Below the pieces are notes generated by a model. The model did no database searches. It saw only the letters and a list, made by a program, of their open reading frames with translations, and was not told the origin of the DNA. The translations under genes were made by a program, and so were the position numbers. Positions 1-7,587 of a stretch of DNA of 36,275 bases are shown one piece after another. Origin of the DNA: Pseudomonadota bacterium (GTDB taxonomy: Bacteria; Pseudomonadota; Gammaproteobacteria; Burkholderiales; Burkholderiaceae_C). The first letter of the stretch is position 1. Each line of letters opens with the position of its first letter. The stretch spans positions 1 through 36,275 of the forward strand of contig JAJZEB010000022.1 in NCBI GenBank assembly GCA_021805805.1, read 5' to 3'.

Positions 1-570
1 CAGGAGGCCGCGCTGCTGGTCTGGGAGCTCGAGCTGTACGGCATGCCGTCCGACCAGGTCGCGATGCTCGATGGCGGAACCCACGCCTGGATCGCAGCCG
101 GCCTGCCGGTCGACGACGACGCCATCGCTCCGATGAGTTCGGGGCACTGGAAGGCCGCGCCGGCGCGTGCCGGAATGCTCGCCGACGTCGCGCAGGTGCG
201 CGCGGCGCAGCGCGCGCACCGTCCGCTGCTCGATGCGCGGCCGCTGGCGCAGTTCGCCGGACTCGAGCACACGCCGGTGGTTCCGCTCGACGGCCGCCTG
301 GCCGGAGCCACGCCGCTGCCTGCCGAACTGCTGTATCGCAAGAGCGCCGACGGCGCCTGGCATTTCCTCACCGCGGCGCAGTACCGCGAGGTGCTGGCAC
401 TGGCGCACGTGCGCATTCCATCGCACCCGATCGTGTACTGCAACACCGGCCAGTACGCCGCCGGCGCCTGGTTCGCGCTCGCGCGCATCCTGCATCGCAG
501 CGACGTGCGCGCGTACCAGGGCGGAATGAACGAATGGGTGGCGCGCGCGCTGCCGGTCGCCGGTCTTTGA
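1..570 (+). CDS. Rhodanese-type sulfurtransferase, 3' part (5' end outside window)
   Basis: The reading frame is open from base 1, so the gene starts upstream; 189 codons are visible. The visible part ends a first rhodanese-like domain (MLDGGTHAWIAAGLPV, the usual domain-closing motif) and contains a complete second domain that begins near LLDARPLAQF and ends GGMNEWVARALPV. The catalytic loop is CNTGQYAA, with the cysteine at base 439, which would carry the persulfide. Two-domain rhodaneses move sulfane sulfur from thiosulfate or mercaptopyruvate to thiol acceptors. The loop is not the CRxGxxR of classical bacterial thiosulfate sulfurtransferases, so substrate is uncertain. Only 19 bases separate it from the DsrE-like gene that follows, so the two are probably co-transcribed and may act on the same sulfur pool. 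The N-terminus, including any signal peptide, cannot be judged. Confidence 0.85.
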   Translation, partial: QEAALLVWELELYGMPSDQVAMLDGGTHAWIAAGLPVDDDAIAPMSSGHWKAAPARAGMLADVAQVRAAQRAHRPLLDARPLAQFAGLEHTPVVPLDGRLAGATPLPAELLYRKSADGAWHFLTAAQYREVLALAHVRIPSHPIVYCNTGQYAAGAWFALARILHRSDVRAYQGGMNEWVARALPVAGL

Positions 571-589
571 GCAAACTGGAGTCCACACC

Positions 590-1081
590 ATGACACGCCC
601 TATCACCCGTTGCGTCGCGCTCGTCGCGCTGGCGCTGTGCGTCGCCGGCGCCGCGTCCGCAGCGCAGCGCTCGATGCTCGACGACTTCAGCTTCGACCAG
701 CCGAAGTTCGTCCACGACCTCCCTTTCGCCACGCACGAGCTGGTGCTGCAGGTCAGCAGCGACGACCCGCAGACCTGGAATCTGGCTCTGAACAATGCGA
801 ACAACGTGCTGAAGTATTTCGGCGACGACAAGGTCCGCGTGGTCGTCGTCGCGTTCGGCCCGGGTCTGCGCATGTTGCTGAAGAACAGCCCGGTGGCCGC
901 GCGCATCGCATCGCAGGACGGCGAGGGAATCGAGTTCGACGCCTGCCACAAGACCATGGAGGGCATGGCGCGCAAGCTCGGCCACTTGCCGGTGCTGGTG
1001 CCGCAGGCGGTCGTCGTACCCGCCGGCCTGGTGCGGGTCATGCAACTGGAAAAAGCAGGCTTCGCCTACGTGCGGCCCTGA
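590..1081 (+). CDS. Secreted DsrE/DsrF-like sulfur-related protein
   Basis: This is a 163-residue protein. Residues 1-24 form a signal peptide (basic start, hydrophobic ALVALALCVAGAASA, cleavage after ASA), so the protein is probably periplasmic. The rest matches the small DsrE-like fold: alternating strands and helices (HELVLQVSSDD, VRVVVVAFGPGL) and the family pattern with a cysteine in EFDACHKTM (C119). DsrE-type proteins bind or relay sulfur through such a cysteine. Most are cytoplasmic, but signal-peptide versions occur beside rhodaneses and sulfur-oxidation genes. It follows the rhodanese by 19 bases and is followed by a terminator-like hairpin. The family call is solid; the actual substrate cannot be read from sequence. 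Confidence 0.8.
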   Translation: MTRPITRCVALVALALCVAGAASAAQRSMLDDFSFDQPKFVHDLPFATHELVLQVSSDDPQTWNLALNNANNVLKYFGDDKVRVVVVAFGPGLRMLLKNSPVAARIASQDGEGIEFDACHKTMEGMARKLGHLPVLVPQAVVVPAGLVRVMQLEKAGFAYVRP

Positions 1082-1194
1082 GCCCGGCGCCCGATCCGCG
1101 GCGCCGAAAACGCTTCCGACGGAACAAATGGTGCCGCTCGACGCGCGCCAATTGGCACCCGCGCGTTGCGTATTTCTGACCTATCCTGCGTACC

Positions 1195-1229
1195 GCCCCG
1201 GGGCCGCGCCTGCGCGCCGCGGGGCTTTT
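1195..1229 (+). terminator. Terminator-like hairpin after the sulfurtransferase pair
   Basis: A GC-rich imperfect inverted repeat (arms GCCCCGGGGCCGCGC and GCGCGCCGCGGGGC, one mismatch and one bulge) is followed directly by TTTT at 1226-1229. It lies 114 bases after the DsrE-like stop codon and about 80 bases before puuB, so it would separate the sulfur genes from the polyamine block. Confidence 0.55.
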
Positions 1230-1306
1230 CCGCATCCAACCGGACGACGAGCGATGAGTCAGAATGCCTTTCCATATCTCGCGCGGCTGGCAGCGCGACG
1301 CGCATC

Positions 1307-2614
1307 ATGATGCGGCTGCAGCAGGCTTGCGAGGCGCTGGTACGCGACTCGTACTACGAAGCCAGCGCAGACCCGCGCCCGCAGCACCCGCAGCTGCGCG
1401 GCAGCGCGCGTGCCGACGTGTGCATCGTCGGCGGCGGCCTTGCCGGACTGTCGGCCGCGCTCGAACTGGCGCAGCGCGGAATGCGGGTGGTGCTGCTGGA
1501 GGCGCAGCGCGTCGGCTGGGGCGCATCGGGACGCAACGGCGGCCAGGCGCTGGCCGGCTACGCCAGCGAGATGGAACCTTTCGAACACCAGCTGGGAGCC
1601 GACGCTGCGCGCCAGGCCTGGCAGATGTCGTGCGAGGCGCTCGAACTGATGCGCCAGCGAATCGCCGAACACGCGATCGGGTGCGACTGGACCCCCGGTG
1701 CGCTGACCGTCGCGGTCACGCCGAAAAAGGCGCGCGCGCTGCGCGCCTGGTACGACGGCATGCGCACGCGCTACGCCGCCGACCACCTGCAGTGGCTCGA
1801 CCTGCAGGCCACGCGCGAGGCCATCGCCAGCCAGCGCTACTGCGCCGGAGTGCTCGACCCCAGCGGCGGCCACGTCCACCCGCTGAACTACACCCTCGGG
1901 CTGGCGCGCGCAGCGGCGCAGGCCGGCGCCACGCTGCACGAGCACAGCGAAGTGGTGCAGGTGCAGCCGGGCGGCGGCGGAGCGCGCGCGCGGGTGCGCA
2001 CCGCCGAAGGCGACGTCGCATGCGACTGGGTGCTGCTGGCCGGCAACGTCAACCTCGGCGGCCTGGCGCCGACGCTGTCGCGCCGGGTGATGCCGGTGGG
2101 CACCTACATCATCGCCACCGAAGCGCTGGGCCGGGAGCGGGCCGACGCTCTGATCGCCAACCGCGCCGCGGTCTGCGACAACCAGTTCGTGCTCGATTAC
2201 TACCGCGTCAGCGGCGACCACCGCATGCTGTTCGGCGGCCGCGTGAGCTATTCGACCGTGTCGCCGCGCGACCTCGCGGCGACCATGCGCGCCGGCATGC
2301 TGCGCGTGTTCCCGCAACTGCACGATGTCGCCGTCACGCACGCCTGGGGCGGCTTCGTCGACATCACGATGAACCGCGCGCCCGACTTCGGCCGCATCGC
2401 CCCCGACGTGCTGTACCTGCAGGGGTTCTCGGGCCATGGCCTGGCGTTGACCGGGCTGGCCGGCCGGGTCGCTGCCGAGGCGATCGCCGGCCAGGCGCAG
2501 CGCTTCGACCTGTTCGCGCGGCTGCAGCACCGCGCGTTCCCCGGCGGCGACGCGCTGCGCACGCCGGCGCTGGTGCTGGGCATGCTCTGGTACAGGCTGC
2601 GCGAACTGTTCTGA
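1307..2614 (+). CDS. puuB: Gamma-glutamylputrescine oxidase (PuuB-like FAD oxidoreductase)
   Basis: This 435-residue enzyme is of DAO-type FAD-dependent amine oxidase architecture. It is expected to oxidise gamma-glutamylputrescine to gamma-glutamyl-gamma-aminobutyraldehyde with release of ammonia and H2O2, in the cytoplasm. The FAD-binding Rossmann motif is near the N-terminus (VCIVGGGLAGLSAALEL, then VVLLEAQRVGWGASGRNGG, which is typical of the PuuB/OrdL group). The C-terminus carries the second FAD contact GFSGHGLALTGLAGRV. Length is close to E. coli PuuB (426). The frame is open upstream to 1166, but I chose 1307 because MMRLQQACEALVRDSYYEA is the usual family start and upstream codons read as non-conserved arginine-rich sequence. 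There is no strong Shine-Dalgarno, and the start overlaps the stop of an 18-codon upstream ORF. It sits apart from the other puu genes, separated by the liv-type importer. Confidence 0.85.
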   Translation: MMRLQQACEALVRDSYYEASADPRPQHPQLRGSARADVCIVGGGLAGLSAALELAQRGMRVVLLEAQRVGWGASGRNGGQALAGYASEMEPFEHQLGADAARQAWQMSCEALELMRQRIAEHAIGCDWTPGALTVAVTPKKARALRAWYDGMRTRYAADHLQWLDLQATREAIASQRYCAGVLDPSGGHVHPLNYTLGLARAAAQAGATLHEHSEVVQVQPGGGGARARVRTAEGDVACDWVLLAGNVNLGGLAPTLSRRVMPVGTYIIATEALGRERADALIANRAAVCDNQFVLDYYRVSGDHRMLFGGRVSYSTVSPRDLAATMRAGMLRVFPQLHDVAVTHAWGGFVDITMNRAPDFGRIAPDVLYLQGFSGHGLALTGLAGRVAAEAIAGQAQRFDLFARLQHRAFPGGDALRTPALVLGMLWYRLRELF

Positions 2615-2670
2615 AAACGGCGCGGAGTGCCGTGTCGCACGCTGCGTTGGTCTAGTGGTCTTACCGGTTG

Positions 2671-2686
2671 CGCGAATGGATTCGCG
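2671..2686. promoter_or_regulatory. Perfect dyad upstream of the liv-type operon
   Basis: A CGCGAAT-GG-ATTCGCG inverted repeat has perfect 7-base arms with a 2-base centre, about 155 bases upstream of the substrate-binding-protein start. It lies in a non-coding stretch after puuB. It could be an operator for a dimeric regulator; no regulator can be assigned to it from the sequence. Confidence 0.3.
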
Positions 2687-2785
2687 GTGCGATGATTGCG
2701 CCGCTTTTGGGTAAAACTGTTTTGCTGGCAGTGCTCGACCCCAACCGGCGGCTTACCCGGATGCAGGGAGCCGCAGGTGGCCCTA

Positions 2786-2813
2786 GGATCGGCCCAGCCT
2801 TCGGGCGCGATCC
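2786..2813 (+). promoter_or_regulatory. Leader hairpin in front of the substrate-binding protein
   Basis: The arms GGATCG+GCCC and GGGC+CGATCC pair with one bulged G, around a 7-base loop. The hairpin ends 28 bases before the ATG at 2842 and just upstream of the Shine-Dalgarno (AAGGAGA at about 2830). It may stabilise the mRNA or modulate translation. There is no resemblance to a riboswitch class I know. Confidence 0.35.
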
Positions 2814-2841
2814 GCACACAGACGAAGACAAGGAGACCACG

Positions 2842-4104
2842 ATGCAGGACCAGGAGAAATCGGAAGGGATGTTCGGCGAAGTCGATCGCCGCGATTTTCT
2901 GAAAGTCGCCGGTGCCGGCGTGGCTGCGCTGCTGGCGCGACCGACGCCGACCTGGGCGGCCAGTGAAACGCCGATCAAGATCGGCATGGTCGATCCCGTC
3001 ACCAGCACGTTCGCTGCGTTGGGCCAGAGCGAGATCAAGGGCGCCAGGTTCGCCGAAGCCGAGATCAACGCCAAGGGCGGTGTCATGGGCCGTCCGCTGC
3101 AGGTGCTGGTCGAGGACAGCGCCGGCAATCCGGGCACCGCGGTCGACAAATCGTCGCGGCTGCTCAGCCAGGACAAGGTCGACTTCCTGATGGGGACCGT
3201 GAACTCGGCCGCGTCGCTGGCCGTGTCGCAGTTCGCCAACCAGCACAACAAGCTGTTCCTCTGCACCGGCGGCCACGTCGACAGCCTGACCGGCGCCGAG
3301 TGCAAGAGCACGACCTTCCGCACCTGCTCGACGACCTGGATGCTGACCGCGGGAGACTTCGAGACCCTGTTCAAGAAGTTCGGCAAGAAGTGGTACTTCC
3401 TGACCACCGACTACGCGTTCGGCAAGTCCGAGCAGACCGACTACACGACCCAGCTGAAGAAGGCCGGAGGCACGGTCGTCGGCGGCGCGCTGGTGCCGGT
3501 GGGTGCGACCGACTTCTCCAGCTACCTGATCGACGTCAAGGCCAAGAGCCCGGACGTGCTGTGCCTGCTGCTTGCCGGCAACGATCAGGTCAACTGCATG
3601 AAGCAGATCGCTCAGTTCGGCATCAACAAGAGCATCGCCGTCGGCGGCGCGCTGTTCGAACTCGAGCAGGCCGCTGCGCTGCCCGAAGCCGCGCGCTACG
3701 GCTGGTGGACGATGGAGTGGTACTGGAACCAGCCGGGCAACAAGCACGTGGCCGACTTCGTCAAACGCTATGCCGCTGCGCACAAGGGCGAGTACCCGAC
3801 CGCGCGCGTGTGGTTCGGCTATGCGTCGACGCATGCGATCCGGCTGGCGGTCGAGAAGGCGAAGTCGACTGCCACCGCCAAGGTGGTCGCGGCGATGGAA
3901 GGGCTCATGCTGCCCCCCGACGTCGCGCTGCAGGCGCACGCCCCGGTGTACCGAGCCGCTGATCACCAGTTGATGATCAGCATGTTCCCGGGTCACGTCA
4001 AACAGACTGGCAAATATCCCGATCTGTTCGAAGTTGCCGATATTGTTCCGGGAGCGTCGATCGCTCTGTCGCCGCAGCAGATGGGCTGCAAGCTGCACGG
4101 CTGA
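2842..4104 (+). CDS. Branched-chain amino acid/amide-type ABC transporter substrate-binding protein (Tat-exported)
   Basis: This is a 420-residue periplasmic binding protein of the LivJ/LivK type (peripla_BP_6 fold). The start at 2842 is supported by AAGGAGA 5-6 bases upstream; the frame is open further up but without a plausible leader. Residues 15-21 read DRRDFLK, followed by a hydrophobic stretch and TWAA, which is a twin-arginine signal, so the protein is probably exported folded. The mature part starts ETPIKIGMVDPVTSTFAALG, the typical first strand and ligand-binding loop, followed by AEAEINAKGGVMGRPLQVLVED, a hallmark of the family. It feeds the LivHMGF-type permease and ATPases encoded next. 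Ligand specificity is unknown: amino acids, amides and urea-like compounds are all used by this family. Its place inside the puu block suggests a nitrogenous substrate. Confidence 0.85.
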   Translation: MQDQEKSEGMFGEVDRRDFLKVAGAGVAALLARPTPTWAASETPIKIGMVDPVTSTFAALGQSEIKGARFAEAEINAKGGVMGRPLQVLVEDSAGNPGTAVDKSSRLLSQDKVDFLMGTVNSAASLAVSQFANQHNKLFLCTGGHVDSLTGAECKSTTFRTCSTTWMLTAGDFETLFKKFGKKWYFLTTDYAFGKSEQTDYTTQLKKAGGTVVGGALVPVGATDFSSYLIDVKAKSPDVLCLLLAGNDQVNCMKQIAQFGINKSIAVGGALFELEQAAALPEAARYGWWTMEWYWNQPGNKHVADFVKRYAAAHKGEYPTARVWFGYASTHAIRLAVEKAKSTATAKVVAAMEGLMLPPDVALQAHAPVYRAADHQLMISMFPGHVKQTGKYPDLFEVADIVPGASIALSPQQMGCKLHG

Positions 4105-4120
4105 CGACCGCAATCGCGCT

Positions 4121-4148
4121 GCGCGGAGCCGCCGAACCGGCTCCGCGC
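4121..4148 (+). terminator. Stem-loop after the binding-protein gene
   Basis: GCGCGGAGCCG (4121-4131) pairs perfectly with CGGCTCCGCGC (4138-4148) across the 6-base loop CCGAAC. There is no T-run. A stem here, between a binding-protein gene and its permease genes, usually protects the upstream message or partly terminates, giving more binding protein than permease. Confidence 0.5.
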
Positions 4149-4176
4149 GCTGAACGATGCCGGTGTCGCCCACCAC

Positions 4177-4213
4177 CGCCCGCCACGCGCCCGTGCGGCG
4201 CGCGCGGCGGGCG
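4177..4213 (+). repeat. Second intergenic inverted repeat before livH
   Basis: CGCCCGCC (4177-4184) and GGCGGGCG (4206-4213) form an 8-base stem that can extend inward through CGCGC/GCGCG with a bulged A. It lies 40 bases before the livH-like start. With the stem at 4121-4148 it makes a double-hairpin spacer between the binding protein and the permease. Confidence 0.4.
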
Positions 4214-4252
4214 TGTGCGCGCCCCTGATTCCGATATCGCGGAGATCCCGCC

Positions 4253-5122
4253 TTGAACATCGTCCTGGTCTTCAATTTGTTCAACGGGCTGATCACCGGC
4301 GCGTTCTACGCGTTGCTGGCGCTCGGCCTTGCCCTGATCCTGGGCCTGAACAACACCATCAACTTCGCGCAGGGCTCGTTCATGGCCCTGGCCGCGTATT
4401 TCGCCTACACCCTGGCGCCGCACCTGGGATTCTGGGGCGCGCTGCTTGTCGCACCGCTGCTCGCCGGGGTGCTCGGCCTGGTCGTCGAGGTGCTGCTGGT
4501 GCGGCGGCTCTACCGTCGCGATCCGCTGTATTCGCTGCTGCTGACCTTCGGCCTGGCGATGATCATGGAAGACATGATCCGCACCATCTGGGGCCCGGTC
4601 GGCGTGCCGCTGGCGATCCCCAGTTCGCTCGGACATCCGTTGAGCAACACCTATTTCTTCCTCACCGGCTACCGGCTGTTCGTCGTCGCAGTGGCGCTGG
4701 TCGGCACCGCAGCACTGTTCGCCGTGCTTCGCTTCACGCGGCTGGGAGTTCGCATCCGCGCCGGCAACGCAGACCTGGAGACGGTCTCGGCGATGGGCGT
4801 CAACATCTACCTGCTGCGGACCGCGAACTTCGTCATCGGCATCGTGTTCGCGGGAATCGCCGGAATCCTCGCCGCCGGCCAGCTCGGGCTCGATCCGACG
4901 ATGGGCGACGGACTTCTGATGCCGGCATTCGTCGCAATCGTCGTCGGCGGCGTCGGCTCGCTGCTCGGCTCGCTGCTCGGCGGACTGCTGATCGGCGTCG
5001 CAGCCGGGCTGACCACCGCGTTCTATCCGGCCGCCAGCGAGGCGGTGATCTATCTCATCATGGGGCTGATGCTGGTCGTGCGCCCGCGCGGCCTGATGGG
5101 CCAGGAGGGCCTGCTCGAATGA
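4253..5122 (+). CDS. livH: ABC transporter permease, LivH family
   Basis: This 289-residue inner-membrane permease carries the LivH/LivM domain. About eight hydrophobic segments are visible, starting NLFNGLITGAFYALLALGLALILGL, the typical LivH opening. The motif NTINFAQGSFMALAAY is characteristic, and the conserved cytoplasmic loop RLGVRIRAGNADLETVSAMGVN couples to the ATPases. The start is a TTG codon: GGAGAT at 4241-4246 stands 6 bases upstream and there is no better ATG in frame. A rare start in second position of the operon, together with the two hairpins upstream, would lower permease synthesis relative to the binding protein. The stop overlaps the livM start (ATGA), implying translational coupling. 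Confidence 0.85.
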   Translation: MNIVLVFNLFNGLITGAFYALLALGLALILGLNNTINFAQGSFMALAAYFAYTLAPHLGFWGALLVAPLLAGVLGLVVEVLLVRRLYRRDPLYSLLLTFGLAMIMEDMIRTIWGPVGVPLAIPSSLGHPLSNTYFFLTGYRLFVVAVALVGTAALFAVLRFTRLGVRIRAGNADLETVSAMGVNIYLLRTANFVIGIVFAGIAGILAAGQLGLDPTMGDGLLMPAFVAIVVGGVGSLLGSLLGGLLIGVAAGLTTAFYPAASEAVIYLIMGLMLVVRPRGLMGQEGLLE

Positions 5123-6117
5123 AATCCGAACTGACCAACGCGCTGCGCGCGCCGGCCGGCACGGCCGGCGCCCAGGCCCGCAGCTGGCGCTCAACCGCCG
5201 TGCTCGGCCTGCTGCTGGTCACCGCTCCGGCTTGGCTGCACTACGTCGGCGGCTACAACGACATCGCGTCGCGGGTCCTGATCTACGGCCTGGCCGCGAT
5301 GGGACTGAACCTGCTGCTCGGATTCACCGGCGGGTTGTCGTTCGGCCACGCCGCGTACTTCGGCCTGGGCTCGTACGGCGTCGGCCTGCTGCTGAGGTAC
5401 GGACCGCAGAGCGTGCCGCTTGCGCTGCTGTGCGGCACCCTGCTCGGCGGCCTCGCCGCCACCGTGCTGGCGCCGATCGTCGTGCGCCGGCGAGGAATCT
5501 ACTTCGCGATGATCACCATCGCGATCGGGCAGCTGTTCTATTTCATCGCCATCCGCTGGTCGTCGCTGACCGGCGGCTACGACGGACTGACCGGCTTCAA
5601 GCGCCACCCGATCGACCTGCTCCCCGGAGTGCACTGGACGCTGGGCTCGACCGGCTTTTACTACCTGGTGCTGCTGTGCTTCGCGCTCGGTGCCGCGGTG
5701 CTGTGGGTGGTGCTGAATTCGCCGCTCGGACACACCTTCGTCGCTGTGCGCGAGAACCACAAGCGCCTGACTTTCCTCGGCGTCAAGGTCCAGCGCTACG
5801 CCGCAGTGTCGTTCGCGATCTCGGGTTTCATCGTCGCACTGGCAGGCGGCCTCAACGCGTTGCTCGACAACTTCACGTCGCCGAACAGCATGGCCAACTC
5901 GCTTTCCGGCGACCTGGTGATCATCGCCGTGCTCGGCGGCATGCGCAGCTTCTGGGGGCCGTTCGTCGGTGCGGCGATCTTCGTGCTGGTGCGCGATTAC
6001 GCCAGCAACGTGACGCAGAACTGGATGTCGGTGATCGGCCTGATCTTCGTGCTCTCGGTGATGTTCTTCCCGATGGGGCTGATGGGATTCCTGCAGCACA
6101 GGAGCAAGAAGCAATGA
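5119..6117 (+). CDS. livM: ABC transporter permease, LivM family
   Basis: This 332-residue inner-membrane protein is the second permease half of the liv-type importer. The start at 5119 overlaps the livH stop by four bases. An approximately 30-residue polar N-terminus precedes the first membrane span (VLGLLLVTAPAWL). Family signatures are DIASRVLIYGLAAMGLNLLLG and GGLSFGHAAYFGLGSYGVG, the LivM hallmark, plus the EAA-like loop VRENHKRLTFLGVKVQRYA. The C-terminal half repeats the LivH-type helices and ends in a basic tail (QHRSKKQ). The gene overlaps the livG start at 6114 by four bases, so translation is probably coupled through the operon. Confidence 0.87.
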   Translation: MKSELTNALRAPAGTAGAQARSWRSTAVLGLLLVTAPAWLHYVGGYNDIASRVLIYGLAAMGLNLLLGFTGGLSFGHAAYFGLGSYGVGLLLRYGPQSVPLALLCGTLLGGLAATVLAPIVVRRRGIYFAMITIAIGQLFYFIAIRWSSLTGGYDGLTGFKRHPIDLLPGVHWTLGSTGFYYLVLLCFALGAAVLWVVLNSPLGHTFVAVRENHKRLTFLGVKVQRYAAVSFAISGFIVALAGGLNALLDNFTSPNSMANSLSGDLVIIAVLGGMRSFWGPFVGAAIFVLVRDYASNVTQNWMSVIGLIFVLSVMFFPMGLMGFLQHRSKKQ

Positions 6118-6866
6118 CCAGCCTGCTCAAACTCGACAATGTGTCGCGCCGCTTCGGCGCACTGCAGGCGCTGACCGACATCTCGATCGACGTCGCGCCG
6201 GGCGAGCTGCGCGCGGTGATCGGGCCCAACGGCGCCGGCAAGACCACGCTGTTCAACCTGATCAGCGGCTTCTTCCCGCCGAGCAGCGGGGAGATCGTTT
6301 TCAATGGCCAGCACATCTCGCGGGTCAACCCGGCCGAACTGGTCAAGCGCGGCATCATCCGCACCTTCCAGATCACCGAGATCTTCCTGTCGCTGACGGT
6401 CTACGAAAACCTGCGCATCGCCGCCGAGGTCGCCATGGGCGTGAGCCACCGTCCGTGGATGAGCCGCGCGCTGCGCGCACGCATCGACGAGCGCGCGCAG
6501 GAGCTGATGGACATGGTCGGCATCGCAGCCAAGGCCCACCGCGTCGCCGGAGAGCTCTCGCACGGAGACCAGCGCGTGGTCGAGATCGGCATCGCGCTGT
6601 CGCGGCACCCGACGCTGCTGCTGCTCGACGAGCCCACCGCGGGAATGGGCGACGAGGAAACGCAGAACATGACCGCGCTGATCCGCCGCCTGAACAAGGA
6701 CCGGCAGATCACGACCCTGTTCGTCGAACACGACATGGAAATCGTCTTCGGCATCGCCGATCGCATCACCGTGCTCGACAACGGCCACATGCTCGCCGAA
6801 GGCACCGCGCACGAGATCGCCAACAACCCGAAGGTTCAGGCCGCCTATCTCGGCCAGGCCGCTTGA
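6114..6866 (+). CDS. livG: ABC transporter ATP-binding protein, LivG family
   Basis: This 250-residue cytoplasmic ATPase energises the liv-type importer. Walker A is GPNGAGKTT, the Q-loop is in RTFQITEIF, the signature motif is LSHGDQR (LSxGxQR, with H in place of the common G), Walker B is LLLLDEPTAGM, and the switch histidine is in FVEHDMEIVF. The family-specific C-terminus (EGTAHEIANNPKVQAAYLG) distinguishes LivG from LivF. AGGAGC lies just upstream of the ATG, which overlaps the livM stop. The spacing to livF is only 10 bases. Confidence 0.88.
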   Translation: MTSLLKLDNVSRRFGALQALTDISIDVAPGELRAVIGPNGAGKTTLFNLISGFFPPSSGEIVFNGQHISRVNPAELVKRGIIRTFQITEIFLSLTVYENLRIAAEVAMGVSHRPWMSRALRARIDERAQELMDMVGIAAKAHRVAGELSHGDQRVVEIGIALSRHPTLLLLDEPTAGMGDEETQNMTALIRRLNKDRQITTLFVEHDMEIVFGIADRITVLDNGHMLAEGTAHEIANNPKVQAAYLGQAA

Positions 6867-6876
6867 GGAGAGCCGC

Positions 6877-7587
6877 ATGAGCCTCGTTCTCGAAGTCGAC
6901 AAGATCCATACCTTCTACGGCAAGAGCCATATCCTCGACGGCGTGTCGCTGAGCGTCGGCGAAGGCGAGCTGGTCGCGCTGCTCGGGCGCAACGGCGCCG
7001 GCAAGACGACGACCATGCGCTCGGTGATGGGGCTGACGCCGCCGCGCCAGGGCAGCATCCGGCTGTTCGGCAAGGACATGACGGGGGCGTCGCCGCACCA
7101 GATGGCTGCCGCCGGCGTGGGCTACGTTCCTGAGGGGCGCAAGATCTTCGGTCACCTTTCGGTGCACGAAAACCTGTTGGTGGCGCGCGAAACCAAGGGC
7201 CCTTGGGACATCGACAAGGTCTATCAGCTGTTCCCGCGGCTGCACGAGCGCCGCACCAGCAAGGGTGGACGGCTTTCGGGCGGCGAGCAGGAAATGCTGG
7301 CGATCGCTCGCGCGCTGCTGCTCAACCCCAGGCTGCTGATCCTCGACGAGCCGTCGCAGGGGCTGGCGCCGATCATCGTGCAGGAGGTCATGCGCACCAT
7401 CGCGCGCATGAAGGCCGACGGCATCGCGGTGCTGCTGGTCGAGCAGAACGCGTACCTGGCGCTGCAGCTGGCCGACCGCGCCTACGTGCTCGGCGAAGGC
7501 GAGGTGGTGTTCGAGGGCGCGGGCAGCGAGCTGCTGGCCGATACCGAACGCATGCAGCAACTCGCCGGCGTGTCGCACGCGGCGTGA
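6877..7587 (+). CDS. livF: ABC transporter ATP-binding protein, LivF family
   Basis: This 236-residue ATPase is the partner of LivG. Walker A is GRNGAGKTT, the LivF hallmark GYVPEGRKIFGHLSVHENL is present, the signature is LSGGEQEMLAIARAL, Walker B is LLILDEPSQGLAP, and the H-loop position reads LVEQNAY (glutamine in place of histidine, as is normal in LivF). GAGGAGAG precedes the ATG. It is the last gene of the importer operon, and its stop codon lies in the arm of a hairpin shared with the convergent regulator gene. Confidence 0.88.
   Translation: MSLVLEVDKIHTFYGKSHILDGVSLSVGEGELVALLGRNGAGKTTTMRSVMGLTPPRQGSIRLFGKDMTGASPHQMAAAGVGYVPEGRKIFGHLSVHENLLVARETKGPWDIDKVYQLFPRLHERRTSKGGRLSGGEQEMLAIARALLLNPRLLILDEPSQGLAPIIVQEVMRTIARMKADGIAVLLVEQNAYLALQLADRAYVLGEGEVVFEGAGSELLADTERMQQLAGVSHAA

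Noticed and set aside
1152-1170. TTGGCAC...TTGCG before puuB, resembling a sigma-54 promoter
   Set aside because: The GG-to-GC gap is 12 bases; sigma-54 promoters need 10.
1166-1306. Longer N-terminus for PuuB starting at 1166
   Set aside because: The extra 47 residues run through the terminator hairpin, are not family-like, and the conserved start MMRLQQACEALVRDSYYEA lies at 1307.
2656-2672. TGGTCTTACCGGTTGC before the liv-type operon, resembling a sigma-54 promoter
   Set aside because: The gap between GG and GC is 11 bases, one too many, and the -24 half is poor.
2615-2841. Riboswitch (guanidine or glycine type) in the liv leader
   Set aside because: None of the conserved core motifs I know for these classes could be found; only simple stems are present.
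2248-4296. Very long minus-strand open frame opposite puuB and the binding-protein gene
   Set aside because: It is a GC-driven shadow: histidine/arginine/glutamine-rich with no domain pattern, and both plus-strand genes are clear family members.
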